Shown here piece after piece: positions 37,654 to 50,170 of a stretch of DNA of 64,000 nt. Below the pieces are notes generated by a model that was not told the DNA's origin, ran no database searches, and worked only from the letters and a program-made list of their open reading frames with translations. Position numbers and translations under genes: made by a program. Source of the stretch: Polytrichum commune (lineage: Eukaryota > Streptophyta > Polytrichopsida > Polytrichales > Polytrichaceae); the NCBI GenBank assembly GCA_950295325.1, contig OX485804.1, forward strand, positions 11,346,001 to 11,410,000. The letters are read 5' to 3'. Every line of letters begins with the position of its first letter. Position 1 is the stretch's first letter.

Positions 37654-38776
37654 TGTACAGCCAGATTGACAATCTTTACAAAGTTACAGTTCAACATTTT
37701 GTAAACTTTTCTATTGGAGCCTTTATTTGGCTCTTGCAGAACTTGCAACTGTCACAAAAGTTGAATGAGTATTCTGGATGTTGGTGGAATGCAGAACCAG
37801 CTGGAAAAGAGGCTTCAGCTTTACAAATAAGCTCAAGATGAAACAGATTCAGTCATGCATCTCATAAGGTTGAATAGCACAAAGTATGTCTGCAAGTTTG
37901 AGTGGCACAAAACATGTATTGAATATTGTCTTACAAATAATCATTGTTGTCTAACACACGTGCAAGGATTTGCATCTCAAGCTAGAAATGTGCAGACATC
38001 TTCGGATGAGATACTCTAGTCCCTAAGGTTATGACAGTGGGTTGGTCACTTTTTGCAACCATCATAGATTTTGTCCTCCATTCTCAAATAGCAAAAGGGA
38101 AGTGAATTTTGGGTGCGGCCACAGCAACCAGCTGTATAACCTAAGATAAAGTCAGCAACTGCTAACATTTTCAACATTCGTAAGAGGCCATGTCACCAAA
38201 TTCAACTTCTTGGTCTGCTCACTGCATTGAAGACCTCATTAGTGCAAACAAGGTTTTCAGTCTCTGGTTGTGACATACACTCACAGTTGATTTAATTTTT
38301 GTGAAACCATTTTCATGTGTGGCTTACAGGATAAACATTTCATTGCCAACCCCACAGATGCTATCGCATGCATGAAACAAGCACAAGAGTGCAATATGGC
38401 ATCCTCTGCTACCGAGCCTGCAATTTGATCAAGAACTAAATTTTAAATGGATACATTGGAAACAAACTTCAGAGTCAGCTTCACAAATGGTCACAAGGAA
38501 TGAAGTGCACATATGATGGTTAACAGCTAACAAGGTTGAGGTTTTCCCTGTGCAAGTTTCAGATTGGGTTTCCACATATTTATTCCAGTAGCATTCACTT
38601 GAAAGAAGTAGTGTGATGCTTGTCTACCTTTATGTGAATAGATGTCACCAGATCCCTTTTGTTCAGTAATAGCAAAAACCATAGCTTCCATATACTTTAT
38701 GTACTACTTACACAAGAATCAATGATTTCTTACCTGAGACAAAACAAAAGGCCGTTCTGAGAGTAAAATCAGCTCT
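37654..38776. other. Gene-free DNA; right end is LYR gene 3' flank
   Basis: Nothing recognised apart from the probable LYR 3' UTR next to 38777. Confidence 0.35.
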
Positions 38777-39965
38777 TCAGGTTTGGAGAGGATGACCCAC
38801 ACAGATGTGCTGCAGCTTATCAGCAGCAGATTCATCCACACCATACTGCAATTTTTGAAACCATACAAAGAAATCAGAAACTCGTGATCAAATCATCAGA
38901 AAAGTATTATTGAGGTGAGCAAATTCTTCACAGGGATATGGGCAATGCATAACCACCTTCAACATTCCTTGCTCTTTGAAATTGATGCAAATGATACATG
39001 CCCATTTTTGTATACACAATTTCATGAGGAATCAAACATATACAACGATTATGTTGCTTATAATGGACGTTGTCAAATTGCAATGAAACAGTGATGGAAG
39101 CCAGAATGAGCAACCTAGATGTGCACTACACATTAGTCTCCACATTACAAAATTGACATTTGTGCTTCACACTCTCACAACCGCAACAGATGCTAGAGAG
39201 TCCTCTTCAGGTATGCTGATGAATATGCCCTAAAACCCTATCCTGCTGATTACCATAAAGTGATACGTGGTTCAGCTTTCAGATAATAATTATTCTTGAC
39301 ATCTTGCCACATGGCAGCCTTATATTGCTTGAACTCCCCACTCAACTGCCACGTGGAAATCTTAGTTCGGCATCCAAAAAGGTGAACCAGGAAGCACCTT
39401 ACGGTGCTTGTCCATAAGCAACGCCATAGAACCCCCATCAGATTTCTCAATCAGCTGGCTTTGAGAACCGGGAGAAGACAAAAACAACGGCAATTTGAAT
39501 TTCTCAATGGCAACAGGCACCTTCGAGACTCATTTACCTGACCTAAAGTACTTATTCGTTACGGTATCACAACGGACTCCTTTGCAATTATATTACGTTA
39601 CCATCGCCCCCATTGACGGTGAATTCCTGTCACTGGAGACCAAAGAGTGGCAAGATGGTGACAAGAAGCTCGCGGTAACTCAAAACATCGCAGAATCCAC
39701 AAACACTTCCTCCAACAATACGTTTTTCTTTGTTTACAAGCGATTGAATGTTCAAGAGATCCACACGAACCTTTTTGAGGACCCAGCATGTGTGGTGGTG
39801 AGCGCGCAACAAGAGCGATCGAATGGCAGCAGGATCCTCCGCTTCGCTGTAGGTAACGAAATTCTCTCGGGCATACTGCGTGTAGTAAGAGCGCGTGGGA
39901 GGAGGCAGCTTCCTCACCAGCTTCAGCACCTCCCTGTACGCCTGCTGCGTTGCTGCCTTCATCAT
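38777..39965 (-). CDS. Small LYR-motif protein (LYRM9-like), probably mitochondrial
   Basis: Two exons, 39771-39965 and 38777-38845, give an 87-residue protein. LYR proteins are small helical adaptors that bring Fe-S assembly factors or acyl-carrier protein to mitochondrial clients. The start MMKAATQQAYREVLKLV carries the motif as AYREVLK; then PPTRSYYTQYARENFVTY (the Y-R-NF block of this group), RAHHHTCWVLKKYG and DESAADKLQHIC. It resembles plant proteins annotated as LYR family of Fe/S cluster biogenesis. The frame is open upstream, but no ATG precedes 39965 before the in-frame stop. The exon 2 frame and acceptor (AAATTGCAG) fit well. The client protein is unknown. Confidence 0.8.
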
Positions 39966-40349
39966 CTCCTCGATTCCTCCAAATCCTCCAAGTCTCTCCC
40001 AAGATTTACTTTCTTTCGCCTGCTGCGATGATGCTTCAATGTCCGACTCACGTAGCAACCAAATCTTCCGAGCTTCTCATCCCTTGATGGTCTCCAGAAT
40101 CCTCTCAACCCAAAATGATGTGGAACCCTAATTGGTGGAGGAAACCCTCAGCTTGCTAAATTCCCGCACTTAGGAAGTAAGTTAAACTTAGCATTCAACC
40201 CGTTCTATTCTAATAATATTCTGACTCGCTTTTCAGGTTGAATCCACTTACTGACAAGTATCCGTAAGGCATAATTCTAGCACCTTACATGACATATTCT
40301 CAGCCCCACCCAACCCGGTCACTCAGCTGAATCATGTTATTGAAGTGTC
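39966..40349. other. LYR gene upstream region
   Basis: Probably 5' UTR and promoter of the LYR gene. No other signal. Confidence 0.35.
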
Positions 40350-41147
40350 ACCAAACAATCACTTGTCAAATTCTTATTTTGATAATTAGCTTCTTATGAT
40401 ATTTTGAAAGCTTAGCTATTAATCCGCAAAGTCCCTCAAAGGGACACCAAACTTCCTGTTAAAGTGTCTCCAACAACCACATTCATAATATTTTCTCAAA
40501 ATTTTCAAGTTTTTTGGGGGACAAAGTTGCATATTTAGCACGTCTACCCACAAAGCTCAAATGTTTTTTATATTTTATATTGAAGTAGTTTGCAAAGCCT
40601 CTTAAAGAGACATCAAACTCCTGAGTAAAGCATCTTAAACAACCACTATTCAATTATTTTCTCAAAGTTTTTCATGTTTTCGGGGGGTAAAGTCACATTC
40701 TTGGTAGTTCCAGCCACAAAGCTCGAATAATTTCTAATTTACTATTAGAGTTATCCACAAAGTCTCTCAAAGAGATACCAAACTCCTAATTAGAGCATCT
40801 CCAACAATCACTTTGTCAATTTTCTTCCTCAAGGTTTTTGAGGTTTTTCTTGAAGCAAAGTCAGATGCTTGGCATCCTAACCGCAAAGCTTAAATGTTTT
40901 CCAAATCCTTGTTGAAGTTATTTGCAAAGTCTCTCAAAGACAATCCACCAAAATCCAAATTAGAGTGTCTCCAACAATGACTGGAAGATTAATTTCTCAA
41001 GGCTTTCTAGAGTAATTTTGGTGCTAAGTCACATGCTTGGCATGCCATTTGCATAACTTAATTGATTTCTAAATCCTTATTAGAGTTATTTGCAAAGTCC
41101 TCCAAGGGAGACCAAACAAAAAGTTTGGTGCCTCTTTGAAGGACTTT
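40350..41147. repeat. Tandem repeat, period about 166 bp, 4 full units, ending in a hairpin
   Basis: The phrase GCAAAGTCTCTCAAAGAGA or a variant occurs at 40426, 40592, 40756, 40924 and 41092, spaced 164-168 bp. Each is followed by a GTGTCTCCAACAATCAC-type phrase and a G-rich AAAGTCACATGCTTGG-type phrase. The array ends in an inverted repeat (41094-41117 against 41123-41147). No coding capacity. Confidence 0.85.
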
Positions 41148-43255
41148 TGTTTCAAGAACTCATTAGGTTTCTTGTGTCAGAGCCTAATTTTGAAAGATAA
41201 ATGAAATTCATCAGGCCTTGTCTTTCAATATAAAATATTTTGAGAGAATTTTAGGATCTAGAATAGGGTTTGATCCATGGAACCCGTCATCCTTAATCTT
41301 GGCTTGGCCTATACAAGACCAGTTTGACACACTAATTCTAACCTACCATGACAAGTTAAAACAGCCGGTTGTTTTGTAACCCAACCCCAATCTTTTAGAA
41401 TGCTAATTAAAATGTTCAATGGAATTAGTCCCCATTCCAAAATCAATAAAATTGTTTGTAACTCCGAAATTAGTCATCTTCCCAAAAATAACCATAATCA
41501 TATAAATAATGAAATTTTGTGCATGGCCTTAAGTTCATTGATTTCTATCCTACTTCCTAGACACATCTTGTTTGTACAAAGGCATTTGGTCACTTGTGGA
41601 TCTTCTCCAGGCCTCTATCCTAAGCTCAGTTTGACATTTTGTATTTTACAAATTTCCTACTCAAATCCTTTCCACACAAAAGTGTTGAAACTGACGTAGG
41701 GGTTTACATTCAAGTTGTTTACATGTTGATATGGGACTGTCATAATTTGGTGTTGGTGTAGTCATATGATTTGGTGTGGCGTTAAAATTGGTGTGCTATG
41801 TTACTTACAGTGATACTTGTGTCTTCTTCCCACACAATATTTAGTAACAGGCATCAGACCAAATCACATTGACATATTTTGCTCTATAAATAGAGCAGTT
41901 GAAATCTTGAAACTGACCAAAAACTAATAGGTTAAAACATATTCACCACTTACGACTCCAATGCAGTTAAAAAGCTTGAACATTTATATGCTTGGATCAG
42001 TAAAGGGTTGGGGATCAAATTTTCAATGACATCTACCAGATAGGTTTCATAATTCTTACAGCCTGGAAAACTGTTAGTGTTCACAGCCGGGACATATGCC
42101 CTTCATAACATACTAAGCAAAGGTGTAAAGTCTTTGATGTGATCTTTGCAAAAATCAGGCCATATCACCATGGTGAGCAGGCAGCTTTCAAATTTGAATT
42201 TGATCATATCTCTGATTGAAACTTGTTTCCTCCAGCATGGCGTATCAGCTTCCTTACCTTATAACACCACCTGAACACCTCCTTGTCCATTACAACTGGA
42301 GTACTCTAGTGTATTATCTGGTCAAGGCACTCAGTATTTGCACAGTGAAGTATCAATGAAATATGAGCTCCATACATCACACGATGCACGCGTAAATGGG
42401 TTTCAGCCTTTTTGATGTCCATTAAATGCGCAAATGACATGTGAAAACAGCTTGATCTTCTCCGCTTCAAGAAATGTACATGACAAAAAAGCAAACTCCA
42501 GGACCTAACTTACTGCCTCAACCGTGTTCTGTCTAGACCCAATGTCCTCCATGGGAAAAGAGCAAGCGGATCTACTCACAATATTACAAATTCAATGAGC
42601 AGAACAATTACAAAGGTAGTATCCTCAGTTTCCAAGCCATGAAGTCACACTACATGGCACCTCAGAAAATAAATGCAGAAAGATGTAAATCCTTCGTTTA
42701 CTATCTATAAGACAGCCACCAATAAAACAGGTCTTGAACCCAAACTCTCACAACTCCTGCACACTTCATCTGTGCACTACAACTGCTTTTCCAGTTACAT
42801 AGAGGGTCTTCAAATAGTGCTCCAAAACTGCTGACCTGCACAAACAAGCGCACCACCTTTTACAATGCAGCTTTTCCAAAAGGATGATGCCAGCTAGTAT
42901 TGAGCGTAATACAAATACCAATTTAAACCACTGTTTGTTGATAGCATGCATAATGTCATCTAATGAATATGTTATAGTACTACAATATTAGCGCTCAAAT
43001 ACCAAGCAGGGAAAAAGTGTAAGTGGTATACTCATACTTTTGATTCAGATGTCTGACTGCCATATACACAATATGGTGTGGAAGATCTAGTAAGAACCTC
43101 ACATGGCTTGGAACAAGAGCAACTTTTAATATTTGATATAACATTCTCCAAAAACCTCTCAGATAAAGCAACTCAAGTAATTTGTTAAGTGACAATAATT
43201 TCTCAGAATGTACTTGTATCACAAGACAAAGGAGAAGAAAAGATTGCTTCCTCAC
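41148..43255. other. Gene-free DNA; right end is SCL gene 3' flank
   Basis: No exon-like frame. A CTATAAATAG motif lies at about 41883 but no gene follows it. The last several hundred bases may be 3' UTR of the SR gene. Confidence 0.35.
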
Positions 43256-46200
43256 TTAATAATCAGCCTCCCGAGCATGTCTCCGATGGCCTGGTGGAGA
43301 AGGTGATCGCCGCCTCCTTGGGGGAATTGACTGTAGGCCACTAGGAGTTCCTGATCGCGATCTGCAAGAAGGTAGGATAACACTCATGTCTCACAAAACT
43401 GACTGAAATATATATCTTGACAGACCTTAAAACCAGATAACACATCTTGGTATGGAATAGTCTATTGAAAGGAAAAATACTGTCAACAACAATGGACTGC
43501 CCATTAGCAAATCTTGTGTGCTCAGTTGTTTAAATAACTCACCGTGATAAATATTGATCTCTACCACTATTACGGGGGTGACCATCCCTAGATCGATATG
43601 GTGGGGATGGAGACCTTCGAGATGGAACAGGAGACTTGTCTCGTGTTCTCCTCCTGTGGGACCTTCCAAGGGACGGCGATCTGGAAGGGGCATTCCCATG
43701 ATGTCCAGGGGAGGGGGTCCGGGAACTGCGCAAGCCCCTTACTGGCAATGAAAGGGATCTGCAAGCAGGCACCAAGGACGGATGGCATTAGATTGAATAG
43801 ATATATCTCAACTACAATGGCAGTTACAGACAAAGGACACTGAGGGCAATGAAAGACAGCACTGCCATTGAGGACAAACCAACATCCATCACCAGCCTCC
43901 ACTTTTGAGATATCAGTAACCCGAATCACAATCATTTCTCCCTCTCACAAGGTTAAGGATGGTTTCTGTTAAGGATGTGATGGAATGAACTTATAGATAG
44001 TTATTTCCAGCATATACATTTCTGTACATTTGAATTGAAGAGGCCTCACCTTGACCTGCGACCACCTCGAGGAGATGGTGAAAATCGTCTAGGAGATCGT
44101 GAACGTGAACCTGCGGCCAGACAACAGGGACAAAGAGCAGATTCCCACACATGTCAACAAAAGATTGTAAAGAGGCACCTCCACTATTCCTAACTTGAAA
44201 TTTGATTATTCCTCAACAGAAAACAAGATGCTGGCACATGAGAAGGATGATCTGTACGTGCATATGGAGAACGTCCTCTGCGTCCGCCAAAACCAGGGCG
44301 ACCCCTGCAAATAAATAAAAAATCCCATTGTCACAAGCATCTTCCACTATTAAAGTTTCACCTACAAGATCAATGAGTGAACATTACTGTTAAAACAGAC
44401 AAAAACACAAGCTATTCCCATTAGAACTCAACCTAGGCAGTTGGTCAAGCATGTCAGCAAACTCAGGCCTCCAGTTCTCAATTCTAATCTTTCCACAAGC
44501 ACAGATGTAAAGATAACTTAAGTTACAAAGGTTCATAGAACTGCTGCAGAATATTGGAATAAACTGTAATGGCTAGCCACTATACCGTATTCCATCCCCA
44601 TTTTCAGTCCATATATCTGTACCTGTTTATTCAACACGCCCAAATGTTTAATCCTAAGTATTTAATCCCAATCAATCCATCACTTTTGAGCACATAGAGG
44701 TAACTGACATTTAAGGCAACTCCAACAGAATCTCAGCTTAAAATGTACCTAACACGCTCCTTGGTCCGCATTTCCTGGGGTTTTTTCCGGTTCTCTTCAG
44801 CAAACACAACAGTAATTTCACGACCAGATAAAATCTGGTGATCCAAGTAGTATTGTGCTTCAGCAGCATCTCGAGGATCCAAGTACTGTACAAACCCAAA
44901 CCCTCTTGGCTGCCTGCACCACCAACATACATGCCAAAAATAATCAAACTACAGTGGCCCTGGAACAAAACATTCTCCCAAATCTTCGTTTCTTGACCTA
45001 CATGTACATCAATTGGTTTTAACCTTTGTTGCCCTTCGCGAAACGTACCTTCGTACTTACACAAATGATGCATCTTAAATCACCTGAGAAGTTTGATTCA
45101 ACAAGTGAAATTGAGAACATGCTAGACACCACCAATATTCATCATGAAATACCAACCATGTCAGCATTCCATGGCACAGAAACACCCAAGCAGACATGGA
45201 AAACAATACAGGTCACCCTATATCTCATTGTAACCTTTCCATGAAGAAAATTAGTTTTTGGCACATTTGATTCCCATTTGCTTTTTATAAGTAAACCCAC
45301 CCGTACCACCAGGATTAGTGAAACTCGGGACAAGTGATAAATTATTCCATTAAGTGTTAAATAAATAAGCAATATGACCCCACCTTGGTACTTTCAATCA
45401 AGCAGAGCCCCAACTCTCCTTAATGGGAGCTTAAATCAAAAAGCACCCACGGCCTACCATAAATGACATTTTTAAGACAGACCCAGTTTCAGGAGCTAAT
45501 CAACACCTCTGCAGTCGGTGCTCAGATAGTGATAATCCACACACAACCACCAGTGATTTTTAGCTGCTGACCTTGTGGCAAAAACAGGCCACTACCAACC
45601 GCCATTTATGTGAAACAGAAGGACTTCTCTTCTTCAATTTCTTCAAAAATATTCTTCAAACATTTTTCTGCTAGAGCATGGCACTTGATATTTGGACCTC
45701 ATTCCAACTTCCAGTGCGCTTCGCAGAAATCATTAACTCTCTTCACACCTTCCACCACATGGGGCCCCGAAATTTTCTATCTTCACTTCAACTTGTAACT
45801 TCACTATCTTCAATCCTTGCCTGAAACTTCAGAAACCTTCTGGGAACTGGACTCCCTGATGTGAGCTTCATCTCTACAACCTTTTTGGAGACAAATGTTA
45901 GGCAAACGAATTACCACCAAGTCTTTGCACACTATTGCTACCAGAGACTCTGTACCAATCTCCTCGAATAGCATAACTTCTCTTCCTCTTCCTTTTGAAC
46001 CAGTCTACTTCTCTATAGAAAAGTCTGCCCTGGAAAAAGTCAATATGCTTTAAACCCGATACTTACAAAAGGTAAACGGCACACTCTTGTGATCATTGTC
46101 CACCCAAGATTTGCACGAATTGGGACAGAACAAGCACCGCACCATTATGCACTACCGGCAGCAAATGTTACAATTGCAGCTGCAGACTAATTCTAATGGA

Positions 46201-47215
46201 CCTTTCTTGAACTCTTGAACGAGCCACTACCAAAGAGCCTCTACCTCCACCTGAAATAGTCTATTGAATGACGAAGGGGTACTTAGACGCTACTTGTTTC
46301 TTATGCAGGAGCATGAAGCGGGAAAAGGGGTGGAAGAATATGAAGGGAAGAGCAGTGGTCTAAATGGCAGAAAAGAAGCTCAAGAAACAAAAACCATTAA
46401 TTTAGTGGACATTTTTATGATTCTTGTATTCCATAGCCCCTCCAGCGGAGAACTGTGCATCGCAACCCGACCTCTCATAGTTGCTCCCTCAAATTCACTC
46501 CATAATAACACTCGGAGAAAGCTGTGAATGCATGCATGTCCACTATATAGATCGTATTACTCACCCAGTATAATAGTCTCTGGGCAGATACACGTCCTTC
46601 ACAATACCATACCGCTCAAATGGCATGCGAAGATCCTCAGCACTGCAATGGCACAATTATTGATAATGTCAAAAAGCACTTCTTCACCTGAACGACCCAC
46701 CATGTACAATCTAATTGTCTATCTAGAATGGGGGGGATCGTGTCAGCCAGCATACAATTAACAGGATAGCTGCCTGTTCACCGATGAATCACGCTGCATC
46801 GCTTATGACAATAATTACTCGAGACTTACCACCCTTCCAAGCAAAGTCATCCTTACCTCTCTCGGTAGAATATGTTTACCGAGAGTGATGTCTGGTTCAA
46901 TACTTGGACGGAAAGCTAATTTCCAAGTCGGATAGACCACGGTCTTCACCAATGTGGATATGACACGTGATAGAATTCATCCAAACATCAATGTATCTTG
47001 TGTCGAAGCATACAATACTTTAAGAAAAAAAAGTCCAGCGCAATACAAGATCCTGTTACATACCTGCAGTCACGAGGTATGTTTCGGACCAGAAGACTGG
47101 TGGGCTCGCTATCCCTAAACCCATAACTTCCTCGCGCGCTCCGAGGACTAGGACTGCGCCTTCTCCCTCCGTAGCTCCTTCTTGGAGGACTGTACTCGGG
47201 GCTCCGACCTCTCAT
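43256..47215 (-). CDS. SCL: SCL30/33-type SR splicing factor
   Basis: Plant-specific SC35-like SR protein that binds pre-mRNA and steers splice-site choice in the nucleus. Seven exons: 47064-47215, 46565-46642, 44749-44913, 44258-44304, 44050-44110, 43543-43758, 43256-43361; phases all agree, 274 residues. The N-terminal charged extension MRGRSPEYSPPRRSYGG typical of SCL proteins precedes one RRM with RNP-2 SLLVRNI and RNP-1 RGFGFVQY; the end of the RRM reads REITVVFAEENRKKPQEMR. The rest is an RS domain (SRSRSPRRFSPSPRGG, SRRSPSPPYRSRDG, RRRRSPSPPGHRR) ending at READY. Intron 2 is 1.65 kb, far longer than the others, and splits the RRM. Long introns in plant SR genes are often alternatively spliced for self-control; that is inference here. 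Confidence 0.93.
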
Positions 47216-47986
47216 GGTTGCCCCTGGAATATAACACATCCGGAATCCCAATTGAGGGTAACTTGACAACCAGGATAAATTAAAAGGTAACGAAAAACAA
47301 ATATATGCACCACAAGGCAACCCCCTGAGTCCTCGTACGCAACCAATTCAGCGTTCAACCAACAAACGAAGCCAGTTTCTCAAAAGGAACAGGCCGCAAC
47401 GTTCCTACGCCATCATACTCCTGGTACAAAAGTTAAGGCCATGATACAAAATGACTCTGCTCGATATTACAAGCGAGATTTATTATCAGAGCCTGAAGAT
47501 AGTGAACATCAATGTCGGGACGAATCACAAACGCCATATCAAAGAACCTATTCACAATTCCAACCTCAAAACACAATATCCAATGACACCAACAAATTCA
47601 AATGCCCACAACACCTTACTCTCCCACAAGTAGTACCCTCACAAAAACTAGCAAAAAGAGAATAAAAGAAATGTCATCTGACTTCGATAGCGTAATCCTG
47701 CCACTTCTGCCAGCAGTTTCAGCAGTTTCAGCACTTACAGAAACTTGATTGTGCCGTAAAGTGCTGGAGAAATTGCAAAAAGACGATCCTGAGACAGACA
47801 CCGGTGTTGCGGGGAAGCAGAAGCAATAGTGAAATTGGACGAAGAAGGCGAACTTGAGGGGAATTAGGGCAAGAGGAGGTTAAGTAGGAAGGTGTGACTA
47901 GAGCTCCGCTGCCACGTGCTGACGTATCGCTTCACAATGAAAAGCCCGCATCGCCTTCTTCGTCATTTATGCGCAATGAGGACTCT
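47216..47986. other. SCL upstream region
   Basis: Probable promoter and 5' UTR of the SCL gene. No other gene or repeat recognised before the MITE. Confidence 0.35.
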
Positions 47987-47989
47987 TAG

Positions 47990-48108
47990 GGTGAGTTTCT
48001 ATGTAAGCCGCTCACCCACTAGATTCTACTGGAATTGTAGATGTCAGGAGGTGGAATCTACGTTTTCACTAGAATTTAGTGGGCCAGTGGCGACGATGAA
48101 ACTCACCC
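47990..48108. mobile_element. MITE family A, short copy 3 with TTA target duplication
   Basis: TTA at 47987-47989 and 48109-48111. Ends GGGTGAGTTTC and GAAACTCACCC are exact inverted repeats, with inner blocks CCCACTAGATTCTA and TAGAATTTAGTGGG also inverted. At 119 bp it is an internally deleted relative of the 17-kb and 36-kb copies and defines the family ends best. Confidence 0.88.
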
Positions 48109-48164
48109 TTACTCTTACCAATGATGGCTTTTACATTAACCCTAACCCTTAACCCTTAATTTCC

Positions 48165-49020
48165 TAGAGAGTATTGCGGTTTCATTAGATCATCTAAAAA
48201 GTAAACTTTCTAAAGCTCGATTTCATTTTACTTAAAAGTAAATTGGTTGCTAATAATATTAAGTTCACATTAATACAATGACAATACTTAGTGAATTTTA
48301 TGATTTGTTTACAATCAATTTAAAATCGTTAAACTTCAAGAAATTATGACAAATATATGCCATAAATTTTAAGTGCAAACTTTCATGATTGTATTAAGAA
48401 TATATGTAAATTGAGGTAAGAAAAAGGATCCATATAAAATTGATAATTTCCAATCAAAGTAATGTGATTGTACTATATATATAAAGGAAAACAAACTCTA
48501 AACTAAATATAGGAAACTTATGTCATATGGTATTTTATGTCATTGTTGTAACTTTCATATGACACTTCTTATGAATAAGTGAACAAATTTTGTCATGGAT
48601 GATAGATGAGTTCATCCATTGTACAAAACCCTACCTTCTCTTGTCAGCAACTTGTGATAAAATATGTCATAGATGATTGAATTTTGGATGAAAAATCACT
48701 TGGTAAGTGACAGTAATTGCAACACTCTAAATCCATAATTCCCCTAAAAATTTAAAGTGCAATTAGTATTGAGCAAGACAATTAGAATTGTTGACATTAA
48801 ACATCATATTTAGTGTAGTTCATTCTTGACTTTAAAATTTTATTGTGAATAGCCATCTTTTCATTTGGGAATGGGATCATCATCATTTACAAGAAAATCT
48901 CATGAGAAACGTAATGATACCTATTGTGCCCTTCCTAGTACCTCCTTTTTGGGTGACTTTGCCTCCCATAGTCATTCATAAGCTTGAAATAGGACCTCTC
49001 AAGAAGTTAAGGGTTGAATC
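48165..49020 (+). repeat. Dispersed repeat E, copy 2
   Basis: Collinear with the reverse complement of 20010-20515 at both ends, with about 350 bp extra in the middle (about 48480-48840). A CCCTAACCC-type telomere-like run lies just to the left (48138-48160). Non-coding. Confidence 0.65.
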
Positions 49021-49059
49021 GAGGGACACATGTTCTCAACTCCAATATAAATATATTTA

Positions 49060-50170
49060 GAATCAAAAACATAATTTGTACGCGTCTCCGAACCAAGCTC
49101 ATAAGTCATATTTTGTATACATAATGGATTTGAAACCTCGTTTAATACATACCTAGTCTTATGTCAAGGAGAAGATTAAAATATACTTATATGTGACATT
49201 CATGATCAAAATACAAGGTGTGTATTTTCCCAGGTTGCATACTATACTTGAATCTTCAATGGCATCAAAATTTGTATGATTTAAAAAAACTATGCCTTCA
49301 TGAAAAACAAGTTGATTAGATTGGGTCATTTTGACACAATTAACTAAAAATGAAAGTATGGAGTTCAAATACAAGTCTTTATGCATGGAGAGGCTATCAT
49401 GGGCCTCTTGGGCGCTTTGGGGTAACCCTTAAAGCACATAGGGTCTCAATATACGACCATATACTATGGGCCTAACCAAGTTCAATAATCATATTTCAAA
49501 TATATTTGGATTTGAAACCTTATCCTACGTATTGTTTTGTGTCAAGGAGAGAATAAAAAAATGCTCGTACTTGACATTGTTGATCAAATTAGAATGTTTG
49601 TGTTTTGCTTCCAAGGGCATCCAAGCTTTGTACATGAACTTCAATTTTCAATAGCATCAAGATATTCAACCCATTCGAAAGTGTACTTGAAGGATAAATA
49701 AGTTCTAGATAGGGCCACTTTTCACATAAGTAAATTCAAATGGAAGTATGCAACTCGAATACCGTACATGTTTTTGTGCATGAAGAGACCAAATGTTGGG
49801 TCTCTCAAATGTTGGGCTAAGTATGACCTAAATACATATACATAATTTCTATGAGCCTTTGTTTACTCCTAGAATCAAATCTTCTACAATCAAGGGTTCG
49901 AAACTTAATATGGTATTTTACGCACTTGTGTCAGGGAGAAAAACAAATTATATGATATTGATGATTGATTTAGTATGTATTTGCATCAAAAGGACACCCT
50001 ACTCATGTACCTAAACCAAAATATTTAATTACATGAAGGTGATCGAATGATTTAAGAAGTGTACTTGAGGAATGAGTTGATTTTGGGTATGGCACTTTTG
50101 ACACAATTGGTTGAAAATAAGAAGATGAAGCTCAAATACACTATGTGCATGTTGACACCTAATTGTTGAT
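49060..50170. repeat. Three diverged tandem units of about 385 bp
   Basis: Landmarks recur: GTCAAGGAGA or variant at 49163, 49541 and 49930, and a GAAGTATG-type phrase before CAAATAC at 49352, 49742 and 50121, spaced 378-390 bp. Units also share GGATTTGAAACCT (units 1 and 2) and a TTTTGACACAATT-type phrase. Low identity suggests age. Non-coding. Confidence 0.7.

Noticed and set aside
39495-40031. 178-codon plus-strand frame over the LYR gene
   Set aside because: Opposite strand of a gene with clear family similarity and splice sites; the plus frame matches nothing known to me.
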